Positions 27,019 to 36,253 of a stretch of DNA of 64,000 bases are shown here, piece after piece. The position numbers and the translations under genes were made by a program. The stretch's first letter is position 1. Every line of letters starts with the position of its first letter. The notes beneath the pieces are model-generated. The model searched no databases, was not told the origin of the DNA, and saw nothing but the letters and a program-made list of their open reading frames with translations. This DNA comes from Bacteriovorax stolpii (lineage in GTDB: Bacteria > Bdellovibrionota > Bacteriovoracia > Bacteriovoracales > Bacteriovoracaceae), in NCBI GenBank assembly GCA_945883845.1, contig CAMCYI010000020.1, positions 1 through 64,000 on the forward strand, written 5' to 3'.

Positions 27019-27780
27019 ATGAAATACCTAATTCTAGCATCATTAGTTGCACTCGTTGGCTGCGCTCAGTATTCTCAGGGACCTTCAGAGCGGGGGCCAG
27101 CTTCTGTCATTACTCATCCAACCTGGAAAGGTTATCTTGAACAGGAGAAAGGTCGTTCCTTAGCAGACTTGTTTGTGGATCCGTCTTACATCAAAGCTCC
27201 ATGGAAAAAGTATAGTGAATTCAATGTCGATGGTTCTCAGTTTCCACCAAACAGGATCAATGTCGTCCCGTTAAACTGTGCAGATAAAAAACTTTACCCA
27301 ACGAATCCTCAGCAAAATACCAAAGAATATATCTATGGAGTCTATGCTGACTACGATTACACCAGACTACCGGGTACATCATCAGCCTGCATCATTCCTA
27401 ACTTTAATAAGAAACATTGTTTACGGGCCCAAATTGCAGTTGTCGCTGTTATGTCTGATATCTATCAGGATGCCTGCGGCCACTTCTACCGCGCTTACTG
27501 GATGCTCAGTTACAAAAATGGGGGTGGGCCGAGAATGAGTGAAGACAACATGGGCACACTTTTTTCTAAAGGCCGCACGGTTTACGAAAAACCAAATTCT
27601 CAATTTCCTGGAAAGGAATTTGTGGATGGAGATACTTATCCGGTCGATGTGAAATCTTTCATGTTTCTCGGGAGTGTACTTCCGCGTGATGGCCAGAAGA
27701 TAAGAGAATCTCAGGCCCTGGCAACCCGGGCAGGCTATACCTTCAGAAACCGCATTTTTTACGCCAAACCTCTTAGATAG
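27019..27780 (+). CDS. Predicted lipoprotein, function unknown
   Basis: 253 residues with a lipobox LVGC near residue 15 (MKYLILASLVALVGC). The mature protein is rich in Tyr and aromatic residues, with a few cysteines (NCADKK, SACIIPN, KHCLRAQ, DACGHFY) that could form disulfides. No family is recognised. It has a FliA-type promoter with no room for a ribosome site, so it may be translated from a leaderless message. It is probably made in motile, free-swimming cells (inference). The 3' end overlaps the small reverse gene by 8 bp. Confidence 0.75.
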   Translation: MKYLILASLVALVGCAQYSQGPSERGPASVITHPTWKGYLEQEKGRSLADLFVDPSYIKAPWKKYSEFNVDGSQFPPNRINVVPLNCADKKLYPTNPQQNTKEYIYGVYADYDYTRLPGTSSACIIPNFNKKHCLRAQIAVVAVMSDIYQDACGHFYRAYWMLSYKNGGGPRMSEDNMGTLFSKGRTVYEKPNSQFPGKEFVDGDTYPVDVKSFMFLGSVLPRDGQKIRESQALATRAGYTFRNRIFYAKPLR

Positions 27781-27982
27781 CCGTTACATCTCTCTCATCA
27801 TTATTGGCATAAGGTCTGACTCCTCTTACGGATGCTGATTTAAAATTAAGCGAATTTTTCTCGCGCTCGCTTTCGTACTCACTTTCAAGATCACGGTCAT
27901 GCTCATTTTGTGAGGAATATTTATCTACTCCTTTATGGTGATAACGACTGAGAAAGTCCTTTATTTTTTGTACGATTTTCAT
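27773..27982 (-). CDS. 69-residue charged protein, function unknown
   Basis: A short gene with an excellent ribosome site (AGGAGGGG, six bases before ATG), the best in the region, so it is likely real. The protein is highly charged and hydrophilic (MKIVQKIKDFLSRYHHKG..., then DRDLESEYESEREK) with no signal peptide. No family recognised. It is convergent with the lipoprotein and divergent from smc. Confidence 0.65.
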   Translation of the reverse strand: MKIVQKIKDFLSRYHHKGVDKYSSQNEHDRDLESEYESEREKNSLNFKSASVRGVRPYANNDERDVTAI

Positions 27983-28266
27983 GATTTCCCCTCCTGTTTA
28001 CTCACCTTTGTGAGAGCATCTTCCATGCCAGTCTGAGAGGCCTTGAGGCCGTTTGTCACAGGGCCCAAGGGGCATTTTCCCTCTGAAAAACTAAATGAAG
28101 TGTTGAGTCATTGACTCCTATGAAAGTCGATGTAAGTCCAAAATTCCTAGACAGGCCCAGAGAGACTAAGGGAAGATCGGGGAAAGGAATCAACTTAGTT
28201 TTAGCGGATGCATGAGGCAGAAGCGGGCGAAGGTCCTTCACACACAAACACATTTGAGAGGCAGAC
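27983..28266. other. Gap upstream of smc
   Basis: 284 bp with the ribosome site of the small reverse gene at one end and that of smc at the other. A 70-codon antisense frame overlapping the smc start has no ribosome site and is not called. No clear promoter was recognised. Confidence 0.4.
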
Positions 28267-31200
28267 ATGAGACTTAACAGGCTCATCATCCAGGGTTTTA
28301 AATCATTCAAAGATAAAACCGTCATTCATTTCGACCAGGGTATCACTGGCATCGTCGGCCCTAACGGCTGCGGGAAATCGAACATCGTTGATGCTCTTTT
28401 TTGGGTTATGGGAGAGCAATCTGCAAAGCACCTTCGTGGTACGAGCATGAAAGATCTCATCTTCGCCGGATCATCGAAGTACACGCCTGCCTCATTCGCA
28501 GAAGTGACTCTCGTACTCGACAACATTAACGGCAAACACATTCACATAAATGGCGCAGTTGCGAAACCCAATGAGATTCAGCTTACACGTAAGCTCTATC
28601 GAAATGGTGAAGCCGAATATCGGATCAATGGTGAACCGGCACGTCTGAAAGACATTCATGAAGTTTTCATGGATACAGGTGCTGGTGCAAAGTCTTACTC
28701 CATTATCGCTCAGGGTGAAATCAACAAGCTCGTTCAGGCCAAGCCTGAAGAGCGTCGTGTGATGATTGAAGAAGTTGCCGGGATTACAAAATTTAAACTC
28801 AGAAAGCGCGAGTCGCTTAAGAAGATTGAACAGACTCAGGGCAACCTTGTTCGTCTCGAAGATCTTCAGAATGAGATTTATAAAAATCTCAAAAATCTTG
28901 AGCGTCAGGCGGAAAAAGCTGAGAAGGCCCGCACTCTCAGAGAACGAATTACGAAGTATGAACTGATCGTCGAATCTCACCGTGAGAACGATTACCTTCA
29001 GGAATACGTTAATGCTCACTCGATGCTGGAAAGCCGGGTCGTTGAGCATGAAAAACTCAGCCTGAGAAAAAACCAGATTGACCTGCTTTTGGAAGATGAA
29101 AAAATCCAAAAGATGGACATGATGGAAAGAATCGACACTGCTCAGGATGATTTCAATGAGCATTCGAAAGAACTCGCAGCTTCTGAAGAAAAAGTTAAAC
29201 ACCTCAAGAAGTCACTCACAGATAAAGAGCGTCAGATTGAGCGTGCTGAAAAAGAAAACGTAGAACTTAATATCGATATTGAGAAACGAACTGAGCGCCT
29301 TGAAACTCTGGAAGCTCAGCTTTCAGAACTTGAGAGCAATAACTATGAGCAGATGGATTTTTCTGCTCTTGAAGAAAAAGTTGAACTTCTTAAAGGCCAG
29401 CTTTCTGATCTTGAAGAAGAGCTCACTGACAAAAGACGCGCCTACACGACAGCTAAGGAATCGTTCCATGCCCTAGATAACGAAGCATTTAAGAATACTT
29501 CGAAGCTTGAAGAGTACTCACGTCTTCTTCAGGATCTGACGGCAGAAATCGAAACACTCGAAAAGAGTACTTCGAATTTCACTGATGATCTCATGAAAGA
29601 CCGCGCGAAGATGAAATCGTCCCAGGCGAAAGTTGAAGAACTCGAAGCTGTTCTTCCAGTTCTTCGCGGTGAAGTTGAAAAGCTTCAGTCTGACCTTAAA
29701 GCAAATGATGTCACTTACCGTGATCTTTCACGCGAAGTAATTCAGCTTGATTCACGCAAGAGTTCTTTGATTGAAATCAATAACTCTGCTGAAGGTAAAG
29801 CTCAGGGAGCCGTGAAACTCGTTCAAAGAGTTAACGACGGTACTCTGGAAGTTCTTGGTAAGCTCATCGAATGTGACCCGGAATACGCGGTTGCTGTTGA
29901 GCAATTGATCGGAGAGTCTCTGGATGCCGTTCTTGCAACAGCTTCTAAAGACGTTTTCGCTTCTCTCATTTCTGATTTTGATTCAACTGTAGACATCCTC
30001 TGGCCTCTTGACGGTTCGATGTCTCAGGAAAGTATCGGCCGCCTCGAAACTCAGGGCTGCCAGGGCATGAAGGCACTTTCGGAAATCATTCGCATTAACA
30101 ACACTGATTACGCGGACAAACTATCTAAGATTCTAAACGGATTTTTTATCGTAGAGAATTTGACCCCTGAACTCGCCTCAAGGATTAACCCTGAGATCCA
30201 ATTCAAAGGATTGGTTTCCAAGGACGGAAAGGTTCTTCTTAAAAAGATCGGTAACTCGATTGTCTATGGCGTTCGTCAGGAAGCAGCTTCTGAAGCACAG
30301 GGTATTGTTCAAAGAAACAACCTGATTCAGGAACTCTCAGTCACTTTTGAGATGAGACAGACAGAACTGACAGCTCTCGAAACCAAGATCAAAGATATTG
30401 AGACCACTCTTTCGATGAAACGTGAAGCTCTTGAAGCCGCGACTCGCGAATTCAACGAAGTAAACACAACATACGTTGCTACTCGGGCAGCACTCGAAAG
30501 TAAAGAAGCTAACCAGTCTTCGAACTCTTCTCGTCTCCAGATTCTTCAAAACCGTAAGATTGAAATTTCAGGCAGTCGTCTGGATCTTCTCGAGTCTGAC
30601 GAGCGCATCATCAATGAAAAGGATGAAGCCCAGGAACTCGTTAATTCTTTGAATTCTGACATCGCTGATCTTGAAGGTCGCCATCAGGAACTCAAGGTTT
30701 CTTTTGAGAATGAACGCGACGATATGATGGGCCTGAAGGTTAAAGCTCAGTCATACCAGCAGCACTTAACAAGTATTAAGTCCCAGGTTGAAGATGTCGC
30801 CGGTCAGATTGATCGTTATCGTGAGAAGCAGGAATCCAACACTCTTCATCTCGAAACTTTCCAGAATGAAATTGAAAGCGTTCAGACTGAGATCGAGACG
30901 GTGGAAACATCTAACCGTGATATGGCCGACACACTTTCAGAGAAAGAGTCTTACCTCAATCTTCTGAAAGACCAGATTGCCCAGATCCTGCTTTCGATGC
31001 AGGAAAAAGAGTCTGAGCTCAAAGACATCACAAACCGTATCAATAAGATCGAAAAAGAAAACGTTGAGCTTGAACTCAAAGTAAACCAGATCATTCAGGA
31101 AGAAGAAATTCTTGTGAAGGATATGTTTGAGCGTTACAAGATTGATCTTCGCTCGGTCCTCATGGCCCACATGGAAATCACATCTGCCCAGATCCCTGAT

Positions 31201-31944
31201 CTGAAGAATGTTTCATCCATGTATACGATGGAAACAGAAGAAGGTCAGAAGACGATCGAATCTCTTCCTTATGAATTTGAGAGAAGATTCCCCGGTCAGG
31301 TAAAAGAGGCAAAAGAGAAATTCAAGGAATACAAAACGGACTTCAACCGCCTTGGCGAAATCAACTGGCAGGCCATTGAAGACTATGACCGTCAGAAACT
31401 TCGCTACGATTTCCTGAAATCTCAGGAAGAAGAACTGAAGAAATCCCTCACGGATCTCCAGACAGCAATCACCCATATCGATGAAAAATCCAAAGAGCGA
31501 TTTAAGGAAGCTTTCAACGAAGTGAATGAGCGTTTCTCGAAAGTCTTCCCGATTATCTTTGGCGGTGGTGAAGCGAAACTTGAAGTGACAGGCGATCTCG
31601 ATTCAATCGAGTGCGGTGTCGACATTATCGCAAAACCTCCTGGCAAGAAAATGCAGTCGATTACCCTCATGTCTGGTGGTGAGAAAGCCATGACGGCAGT
31701 GTCCCTCATCTTCTCAATCTTTCTCGTGAAGCCTTCTCCATTCTGTCTCCTCGATGAGGTTGATGCTCCTTTGGATGATGCCAACGTCGGCCGATTTAAT
31801 GAGCTCCTTCGTGAAATGAGTGGAGAGTCGCAATTTATTTTGATTACACACAATAAGAAAACCATGGAACTTAATGACACTCTTTATGGTGTAACTATGC
31901 AGGAGCCCGGCGTTTCAAAGGCCGTCTCCGTGCAGCTCCATTAG
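28267..31944 (+). CDS. smc: Chromosome segregation protein SMC
   Basis: 1225 residues, typical for SMC. It has the N-terminal Walker A GPNGCGKSNIVDAL, a first coiled coil (about 170-505), a hinge region around residues 505-690 with EYAVAVEQLIGESLDAVLA, a second coiled coil, the C-motif LMSGGEKAMTAVSLIFSIF and the Walker B FCLLDEVDAPLDDANV. It acts as a dimer with ScpA/ScpB to organise and separate chromosomes. GAGAGGC precedes the ATG. It is followed by a terminator-like hairpin. Confidence 0.98.
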   Translation: MRLNRLIIQGFKSFKDKTVIHFDQGITGIVGPNGCGKSNIVDALFWVMGEQSAKHLRGTSMKDLIFAGSSKYTPASFAEVTLVLDNINGKHIHINGAVAKPNEIQLTRKLYRNGEAEYRINGEPARLKDIHEVFMDTGAGAKSYSIIAQGEINKLVQAKPEERRVMIEEVAGITKFKLRKRESLKKIEQTQGNLVRLEDLQNEIYKNLKNLERQAEKAEKARTLRERITKYELIVESHRENDYLQEYVNAHSMLESRVVEHEKLSLRKNQIDLLLEDEKIQKMDMMERIDTAQDDFNEHSKELAASEEKVKHLKKSLTDKERQIERAEKENVELNIDIEKRTERLETLEAQLSELESNNYEQMDFSALEEKVELLKGQLSDLEEELTDKRRAYTTAKESFHALDNEAFKNTSKLEEYSRLLQDLTAEIETLEKSTSNFTDDLMKDRAKMKSSQAKVEELEAVLPVLRGEVEKLQSDLKANDVTYRDLSREVIQLDSRKSSLIEINNSAEGKAQGAVKLVQRVNDGTLEVLGKLIECDPEYAVAVEQLIGESLDAVLATASKDVFASLISDFDSTVDILWPLDGSMSQESIGRLETQGCQGMKALSEIIRINNTDYADKLSKILNGFFIVENLTPELASRINPEIQFKGLVSKDGKVLLKKIGNSIVYGVRQEAASEAQGIVQRNNLIQELSVTFEMRQTELTALETKIKDIETTLSMKREALEAATREFNEVNTTYVATRAALESKEANQSSNSSRLQILQNRKIEISGSRLDLLESDERIINEKDEAQELVNSLNSDIADLEGRHQELKVSFENERDDMMGLKVKAQSYQQHLTSIKSQVEDVAGQIDRYREKQESNTLHLETFQNEIESVQTEIETVETSNRDMADTLSEKESYLNLLKDQIAQILLSMQEKESELKDITNRINKIEKENVELELKVNQIIQEEEILVKDMFERYKIDLRSVLMAHMEITSAQIPDLKNVSSMYTMETEEGQKTIESLPYEFERRFPGQVKEAKEKFKEYKTDFNRLGEINWQAIEDYDRQKLRYDFLKSQEEELKKSLTDLQTAITHIDEKSKERFKEAFNEVNERFSKVFPIIFGGGEAKLEVTGDLDSIECGVDIIAKPPGKKMQSITLMSGGEKAMTAVSLIFSIFLVKPSPFCLLDEVDAPLDDANVGRFNELLREMSGESQFILITHNKKTMELNDTLYGVTMQEPGVSKAVSVQLH

Positions 31945-31956
31945 TGGTTTGTGGAC

Positions 31957-32000
31957 GGGGGATAAGTGACTTCAGTAAGAGGAAGCTGTCCCCTTTTTTA
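31957..32000 (+). terminator. Probable terminator after smc
   Basis: GGGGA (31958-31962) and an inner CTTC pair with GAAG and TCCCC (31989-31993), followed by seven Ts. The stem has an internal loop, so strength is uncertain. Confidence 0.5.
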
Positions 32001-32014
32001 AACCTGAGGGTTAT

Positions 32015-32638
32015 ATGAAACTTTTGATCACACTTTTGTTCTTTATCATTTTCACGATTAGTCAGTCGCATTCGAAGTCCTTTGTGCCTTCGTCCTTCAG
32101 TGCGAATTATGAAGAATCAATCTACAAAGCTTCGATGAAAAAAGAAGTGAAGAGCTACGGGAAGATTGATTATAAGTTTCCAGGCAATATCCGTTACGAA
32201 GTTGTGACTCCGGATGCTCTCTTGTTTGTTAGTAACCCAAGCAAGTCATGGATCTACTCACCACCATTCGATCCGAAAGAATCCGGTCAGGTCACCATCC
32301 AGAAGACAAGCAACTTAGCTATTACTAAAATTCTTGATTCCCTGAACAAGGGACTGGAAAATTCAAAACTGTTTACGACGAAGTATGCTGGTAACGATCT
32401 CTCTTTGAATTTCACTCCTGATATGCAAAAGGACAGCTCTGTTAAACTGATGACATTGCATGCTTCTAAAGAAGCAAAAACAATCCAGAGTCTCAAAGAA
32501 TTTGAATCACTTTCCATCGAATATGTAGATGGAAGGAAAGTGAAGATGAAATTCCTGGAGATGAAAGAAGATGTGAAGTTTGAGAGTAATCACTTCGTCT
32601 TCACCGTTCCGGAGAAGACGAAGGTAACTACAAATTAG
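32015..32638 (+). CDS. LolA-like outer-membrane lipoprotein carrier protein
   Basis: 207 residues with a signal peptide (cleavage near SHSK, residue 20-21). The mature protein matches the LolA beta-barrel pattern: a SFSANYEE start, GKIDYKFPGNIRYEVVTPDALLFVSNPSKSWIYSPPFDPKESGQV in the middle and SIEYVDGRKVKMKF near the end. LolA shuttles lipoproteins across the periplasm to the outer membrane. A general periplasmic carrier is consistent with the many lipoproteins encoded here. A TGAGGG ribosome site is present. Confidence 0.75.
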   Translation: MKLLITLLFFIIFTISQSHSKSFVPSSFSANYEESIYKASMKKEVKSYGKIDYKFPGNIRYEVVTPDALLFVSNPSKSWIYSPPFDPKESGQVTIQKTSNLAITKILDSLNKGLENSKLFTTKYAGNDLSLNFTPDMQKDSSVKLMTLHASKEAKTIQSLKEFESLSIEYVDGRKVKMKFLEMKEDVKFESNHFVFTVPEKTKVTTN

Positions 32639-34104
32639 TCAGCAGTAATAGGGCAGAGAACCGGAGTCTGGTTCAATTTTCTTTTCACAGATCCGTTCGT
32701 CATTTCATTACCCATGATCACAAGATATCCCACAACAACCAGGGCCGGTTGGCGGAATTCTGTGACGACGTTATCAACGTAGTTGATGGCAAGGTTGTCC
32801 GCTGTCTGGCGGGCATTATCCATAGCGAACCTTGTTCCAATGTCGAAGGCCATGTCCACATAACCGTTCTCAGACATAACGTTCATCACTTTTTTCTCAA
32901 GCCTTACGATTCCTTTTACCGTGTAGGAAACCTTCGTGCCATTGGGTTGGTTTCCAGCCAGACATTGCACGATCTGTTTCTGCATTTTATGACTCTGGGT
33001 CACCGTTTGCACTAAACGACTTGGGTCTTCGTGGCGAATGGATTCTGCACGAATATCATTCATCATGCTGCCTGCGAGAGAGGCCGCCGTGAACATCCAG
33101 CGCGTTCCCACTTTCTTTTTTGTAGCTGCAAGGATAGCCCTTACCTTAGTCGCAATTGCTCCCCGAAGGATCAGGCCCTTACCGATTTTTCCGATGGCGT
33201 CTTTCAGGCCCATTGCCGTGATCCCTTTAGCCGCATTCATCTGGGCAAGAGTAAAAACCGCACCTGCAGCCTTCTGGACAAAGGTCATACTATTGGCAAT
33301 GAATCCCATCGATTTCCTAAGGAGTCCTGCCATCATATTTTTCACAGCTAATCCGGCACTGGTTGCGAAGAATAATCCGCTCGCAAATTTAATTCCTTTT
33401 CCAATGTACTTCACTACAATGCCACCGCTCATCCATAAGGCGACATCCGCGACGAGAAGGGCCAGAAACTCCTGATTATTGGCCCGGTCAAGTACGTCTT
33501 TTGCGCGACGATAGCCTTCATGAAGAAGAAGCCCCATCTTGCGACTTTGTTCCGGGCTTAATTTTTCCATTCTCATGCCTTGTCCACGCCAGAGACGAAC
33601 ACTTATCTCTTCAAAGTTCAGCATCTCTTTGAAGTAGTTAAGTTGAGATTTAACTACGCGGGCAGCGGCAATGGAGAGATACGAAACAATCGCAGAAGCG
33701 AAAATATTTGCTTGAACAAGAGCAGTGGTTTTGTACTGTTTGAAAAGTTGATTCTGAACCATGTCGTATCCGTGCGCGTGGCTGCCTTTCAACGTATATC
33801 GAACAAACCCATAATCACTATGCCACATGAACCAGGTTTCAATTTTTCCATCATCATCGAAGTCACGACCATATCCTAATACCTGATTCACTCCGGGTGC
33901 TATACGGGGAACATCTGCAGCTTCAAGTCTGACTTCGGGTCTGTTCCATTCGTTCTTATAAGCGAAGGCCCGCACTTTATGTTTGTATCCTTGTGCATCG
34001 ACACCGTACATGACAGTGGCGACAGCTCCTTCCTGAGCAAAAGCCGAAATCGCTGTAAATAGAGACAGACAGAAAAAGAGAATCCTCAAAGAAACCGAGT
34101 TCAT
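32635..34104 (-). CDS. Secreted protein with central hydrophobic helices, function unknown
   Basis: 489 residues from ATG 34104, chosen because AAGGA precedes it and it opens a clear signal peptide (MNSVSLRILFFCLSLFTAISAFAQ); an upstream in-frame ATG at 34152 would spoil this. The first 100 mature residues are beta-rich with DFDDDGKIETWF, possibly a calcium-binding loop. The middle (about 200-330) has several long hydrophobic or alanine-rich helices. I do not recognise the family. Palindrome copy C lies 85 bp upstream. Confidence 0.65.
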   Translation of the reverse strand: MNSVSLRILFFCLSLFTAISAFAQEGAVATVMYGVDAQGYKHKVRAFAYKNEWNRPEVRLEAADVPRIAPGVNQVLGYGRDFDDDGKIETWFMWHSDYGFVRYTLKGSHAHGYDMVQNQLFKQYKTTALVQANIFASAIVSYLSIAAARVVKSQLNYFKEMLNFEEISVRLWRGQGMRMEKLSPEQSRKMGLLLHEGYRRAKDVLDRANNQEFLALLVADVALWMSGGIVVKYIGKGIKFASGLFFATSAGLAVKNMMAGLLRKSMGFIANSMTFVQKAAGAVFTLAQMNAAKGITAMGLKDAIGKIGKGLILRGAIATKVRAILAATKKKVGTRWMFTAASLAGSMMNDIRAESIRHEDPSRLVQTVTQSHKMQKQIVQCLAGNQPNGTKVSYTVKGIVRLEKKVMNVMSENGYVDMAFDIGTRFAMDNARQTADNLAINYVDNVVTEFRQPALVVVGYLVIMGNEMTNGSVKRKLNQTPVLCPITAD

Positions 34105-34188
34105 AAATATCCTTGGGTAATTTTGAACTCGGTCATTATTCATCGAAAACATATGCGGGGGTCTTGTGGTGTAATTATTTTTTACAGG

Positions 34189-34205
34189 TGTCTAAACTTT
34201 AGACA
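34189..34205. promoter_or_regulatory. Palindromic motif, copy C (perfect)
   Basis: TGTCTAAA-c-TTTAGACA, a perfect 8-base dyad, 85 bp upstream of the secreted-protein ATG (34104). It defines the consensus of the four sites. Confidence 0.65.
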
Positions 34206-34327
34206 GTTTAAAATCCGTAAGCGTTGACAAGAACTGAGAGACCGAAAAGATTTAACATAAGAGTAAGGCCGTAAAAGAGTGAGTTCATCCTGGATCCTTT
34301 GTTGTGATTTGAGATTCCAGAAACCTA

Positions 34328-34759
34328 TTAAGCAGCGAGCATTTGAATGTAGATGTCAGTGGTATGGTCGTTATGTGCTGATTTTACTGTGTTACAGCTT
34401 TCGTCCACCCAGCTTGAGGTTTCCGGCTCAAACTCGCAATGATCGTAGATGCAATTTTGAGAAGTTGTAGCCAGTTTCTTGCAATTCACAAAGGAGCAGT
34501 TCACAAAGTTGCATTTTTTAAAATGCGAGAAGTTGAAATTGCAATCTTCAAAAACACAGTTTTCAAACGTAACACATTGAAATTCGCACGCATAGAAGGC
34601 TGATTCAGAGAAAACGACCTTTTTATAGCTACTTAGAACAATTCTCGAACCCGCAAGAACTTGATTAGTAATGATAACCCCTGAAAGGTGCTCGTCCTGG
34701 ACTGACTGATAAGACTCAGATGAGTTTTTAGCAGTTAAATCGTTGAGTTGAGCATTCAT
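34328..34759 (-). CDS. Pentapeptide-like repeat protein
   Basis: 143 residues from ATG 34759, which has GGGAGAACGG upstream; longer frames upstream lack support. Residues about 50-110 contain repeated A(D/N)LXX-like units rich in Phe, Cys and Asn (VVFSES, FYACEFQCVTFENCVFEDCNFNFSHFKKCNFVNCSFVNC), typical of right-handed beta-helix pentapeptide-repeat proteins. Such proteins can mimic DNA or act as scaffolds, but function cannot be assigned. It is divergent from the HTH gene across about 120 bp. Confidence 0.65.
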   Translation of the reverse strand: MNAQLNDLTAKNSSESYQSVQDEHLSGVIITNQVLAGSRIVLSSYKKVVFSESAFYACEFQCVTFENCVFEDCNFNFSHFKKCNFVNCSFVNCKKLATTSQNCIYDHCEFEPETSSWVDESCNTVKSAHNDHTTDIYIQMLAA

Positions 34760-34822
34760 GACCGTTCTCCCGTTGAAGTGGTTCCTTACTGCAATAATAG
34801 CAAGCCCGACCCTTTGCGTCAA

Positions 34823-34835
34823 GCAATAATATTGC
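34823..34835. promoter_or_regulatory. Operator-like palindrome between the pentapeptide and HTH genes
   Basis: GCAATAATATTGC is a perfect 13-bp dyad. A GCAATAATAGC half-site at about 34791-34801 and TTGCATT further on repeat the theme. It lies 48 bp before the HTH gene ATG and may be its autoregulatory site. Confidence 0.5.
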
Positions 34836-34883
34836 ATCAAGATATTTTTTTGCATTCCGACAAGGAATTCAAGGGGGTGGAAC

Positions 34884-35465
34884 ATGATCCGCTTTAATCC
34901 AGACTTTCTCGAAAACTTCCTCGCAGTCGTTCGTAAATACATGCAATTACGGGGTGGTTTAACTCAGAAAGATCTCTCAGAGATGATGAATGTGGGGATC
35001 TCCACCATGAGTCGCTTCCTGAACTTGAAGACAAGTAATGTGGATGAGCAACTGGTTGCGAACATTATTGCAACTCTGCAGATCCCACTTCACGAGATTA
35101 TTGATGGAGTGGAAGAAGAGTCCACTGAGACTTTCAAGCGTCTCGTGCAATTTTATAAAGACCAGCGATCTTCCGATGCGTCTCCTGAAGCATCGACGAC
35201 GGAGCAACCTGAGACCATTAGAAAAACTCAGGCCACAATCAACGTTGGTGGTAAGAAACAACATATGTCTTTCGGTGAGAAGACAATGCCTCAAGCTCAA
35301 ACGAAAACGGATATTTCGATTCGTGAAAAGCTCGAGACACTTTCGCCAAGGCAAAAAGCTTATCTTACAGACTTCTTAAATCTCGATGGCAATGACCGCG
35401 ATCTGATTGTGGACCTTGGCGACGCAATCTTCAGGTACTACCGTCAAAGGAACGTTGAATTCTAA
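34884..35465 (+). CDS. XRE-type helix-turn-helix regulator
   Basis: 193 residues. Residues about 10-72 form an XRE-like HTH (LTQKDLSEMMNVGISTMSRFLNLKTSNVDEQLVANI). A variable linker and a conserved-looking C-terminal helix pair (about 145-190) follow, ending RQRNVEF. A strong AAGGGGGTGG ribosome site is present. The stop overlaps the ATG of the VWA gene (TAATG), so they form an operon. It probably binds the GCAATAATATTGC dyad just upstream. Confidence 0.8.
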   Translation: MIRFNPDFLENFLAVVRKYMQLRGGLTQKDLSEMMNVGISTMSRFLNLKTSNVDEQLVANIIATLQIPLHEIIDGVEEESTETFKRLVQFYKDQRSSDASPEASTTEQPETIRKTQATINVGGKKQHMSFGEKTMPQAQTKTDISIREKLETLSPRQKAYLTDFLNLDGNDRDLIVDLGDAIFRYYRQRNVEF

Positions 35466-36238
35466 TGCTCGGATGGCTCTTTGTTTTATTATCTGTATCT
35501 GCGTTCGCTGCTCCTCAGAGTATTGAGGTGTGGTTTCTATCAAATGCAAAAGTCACCGAACTTAATCGTCTTATCAATGGTGACACCCGCTATTATCCTT
35601 TGCGTGCAGAACTTGAATGTCAGGAGATGGGGGATTATTGTTTCGATCCGCAATTTGGTCTCTACAAAAAAGACAGTCTTGATGAAAATGTCAGCACATC
35701 AAAAATTGAATCTGACGGTCCGGGAATTCCGCCAGCAAAGTCTGTTGAGCGTGAACTGATTGATTGTGATCCCAAGAATTATTTCGACGTGTTTTGTGGA
35801 AAGGCCCGTAAGGAAGCTACCCGCGGAGTAACAAAACTTGATCTCTGGATTGATACGAGCTCATCTATGCGGGAGTTTGATTTTTCAGATAAGCAAGGCA
35901 ACTGTCACAGGAAGAGCCTCGTTGGGGCCCTCGACAACGCAGGCTGTGGATTCAACCAGAAAGTAAACGTGATGATGTTTGATACAAGTCTTAAGCAGGC
36001 CGGCGGTATGGGAGACCTGTGTAACAACCAGGGCCTCAACGATTATAAACGACTGATGGACTGGATTGAGCGCTCTGACGCCAAGAAACTCGTGATCATT
36101 ACGGATATTTATGAATTCCATAAGGAATTCTCTGACTATATTGAAAGTAAGCATGGAAGATTCCATGGCGATAAGGACCCGTTAACAGCTGTACAGATGT
36201 CTGCGCTCGCCTCAGAACTTGCCAAATCCTGCCACTGA
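35465..36238 (+). CDS. Secreted von Willebrand A-type protein
   Basis: 257 residues translated from an ATG overlapping the HTH stop. A short signal peptide (cleavage near AFAA, residue 15-16) leads to about 100 residues of unknown fold and then a VWA-like domain starting at LDLWIDTSSSM, which has the MIDAS residues D130-x-S132-x-S134 that bind a divalent metal. Several cysteines suggest an oxidised, exported fold. The gene precedes mutY by 15 bp. A regulator co-transcribed with an exported adhesion-type protein is an unusual pair. Confidence 0.72.
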   Translation: MLGWLFVLLSVSAFAAPQSIEVWFLSNAKVTELNRLINGDTRYYPLRAELECQEMGDYCFDPQFGLYKKDSLDENVSTSKIESDGPGIPPAKSVERELIDCDPKNYFDVFCGKARKEATRGVTKLDLWIDTSSSMREFDFSDKQGNCHRKSLVGALDNAGCGFNQKVNVMMFDTSLKQAGGMGDLCNNQGLNDYKRLMDWIERSDAKKLVIITDIYEFHKEFSDYIESKHGRFHGDKDPLTAVQMSALASELAKSCH

Positions 36239-36253
36239 TTTCACAATCCCCTT

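Noticed and set aside
28056..28325. Minus-strand ORF of 89 codons overlapping the smc start
   Set aside because: No ribosome site, and it overlaps the conserved N-terminus of SMC in another frame; probably chance.
33038..33475. 145-codon + strand ORF inside the 489-residue secreted-protein gene
   Set aside because: Antisense shadow of a supported gene with a signal peptide and ribosome site; its composition is that of a reversed coding frame.
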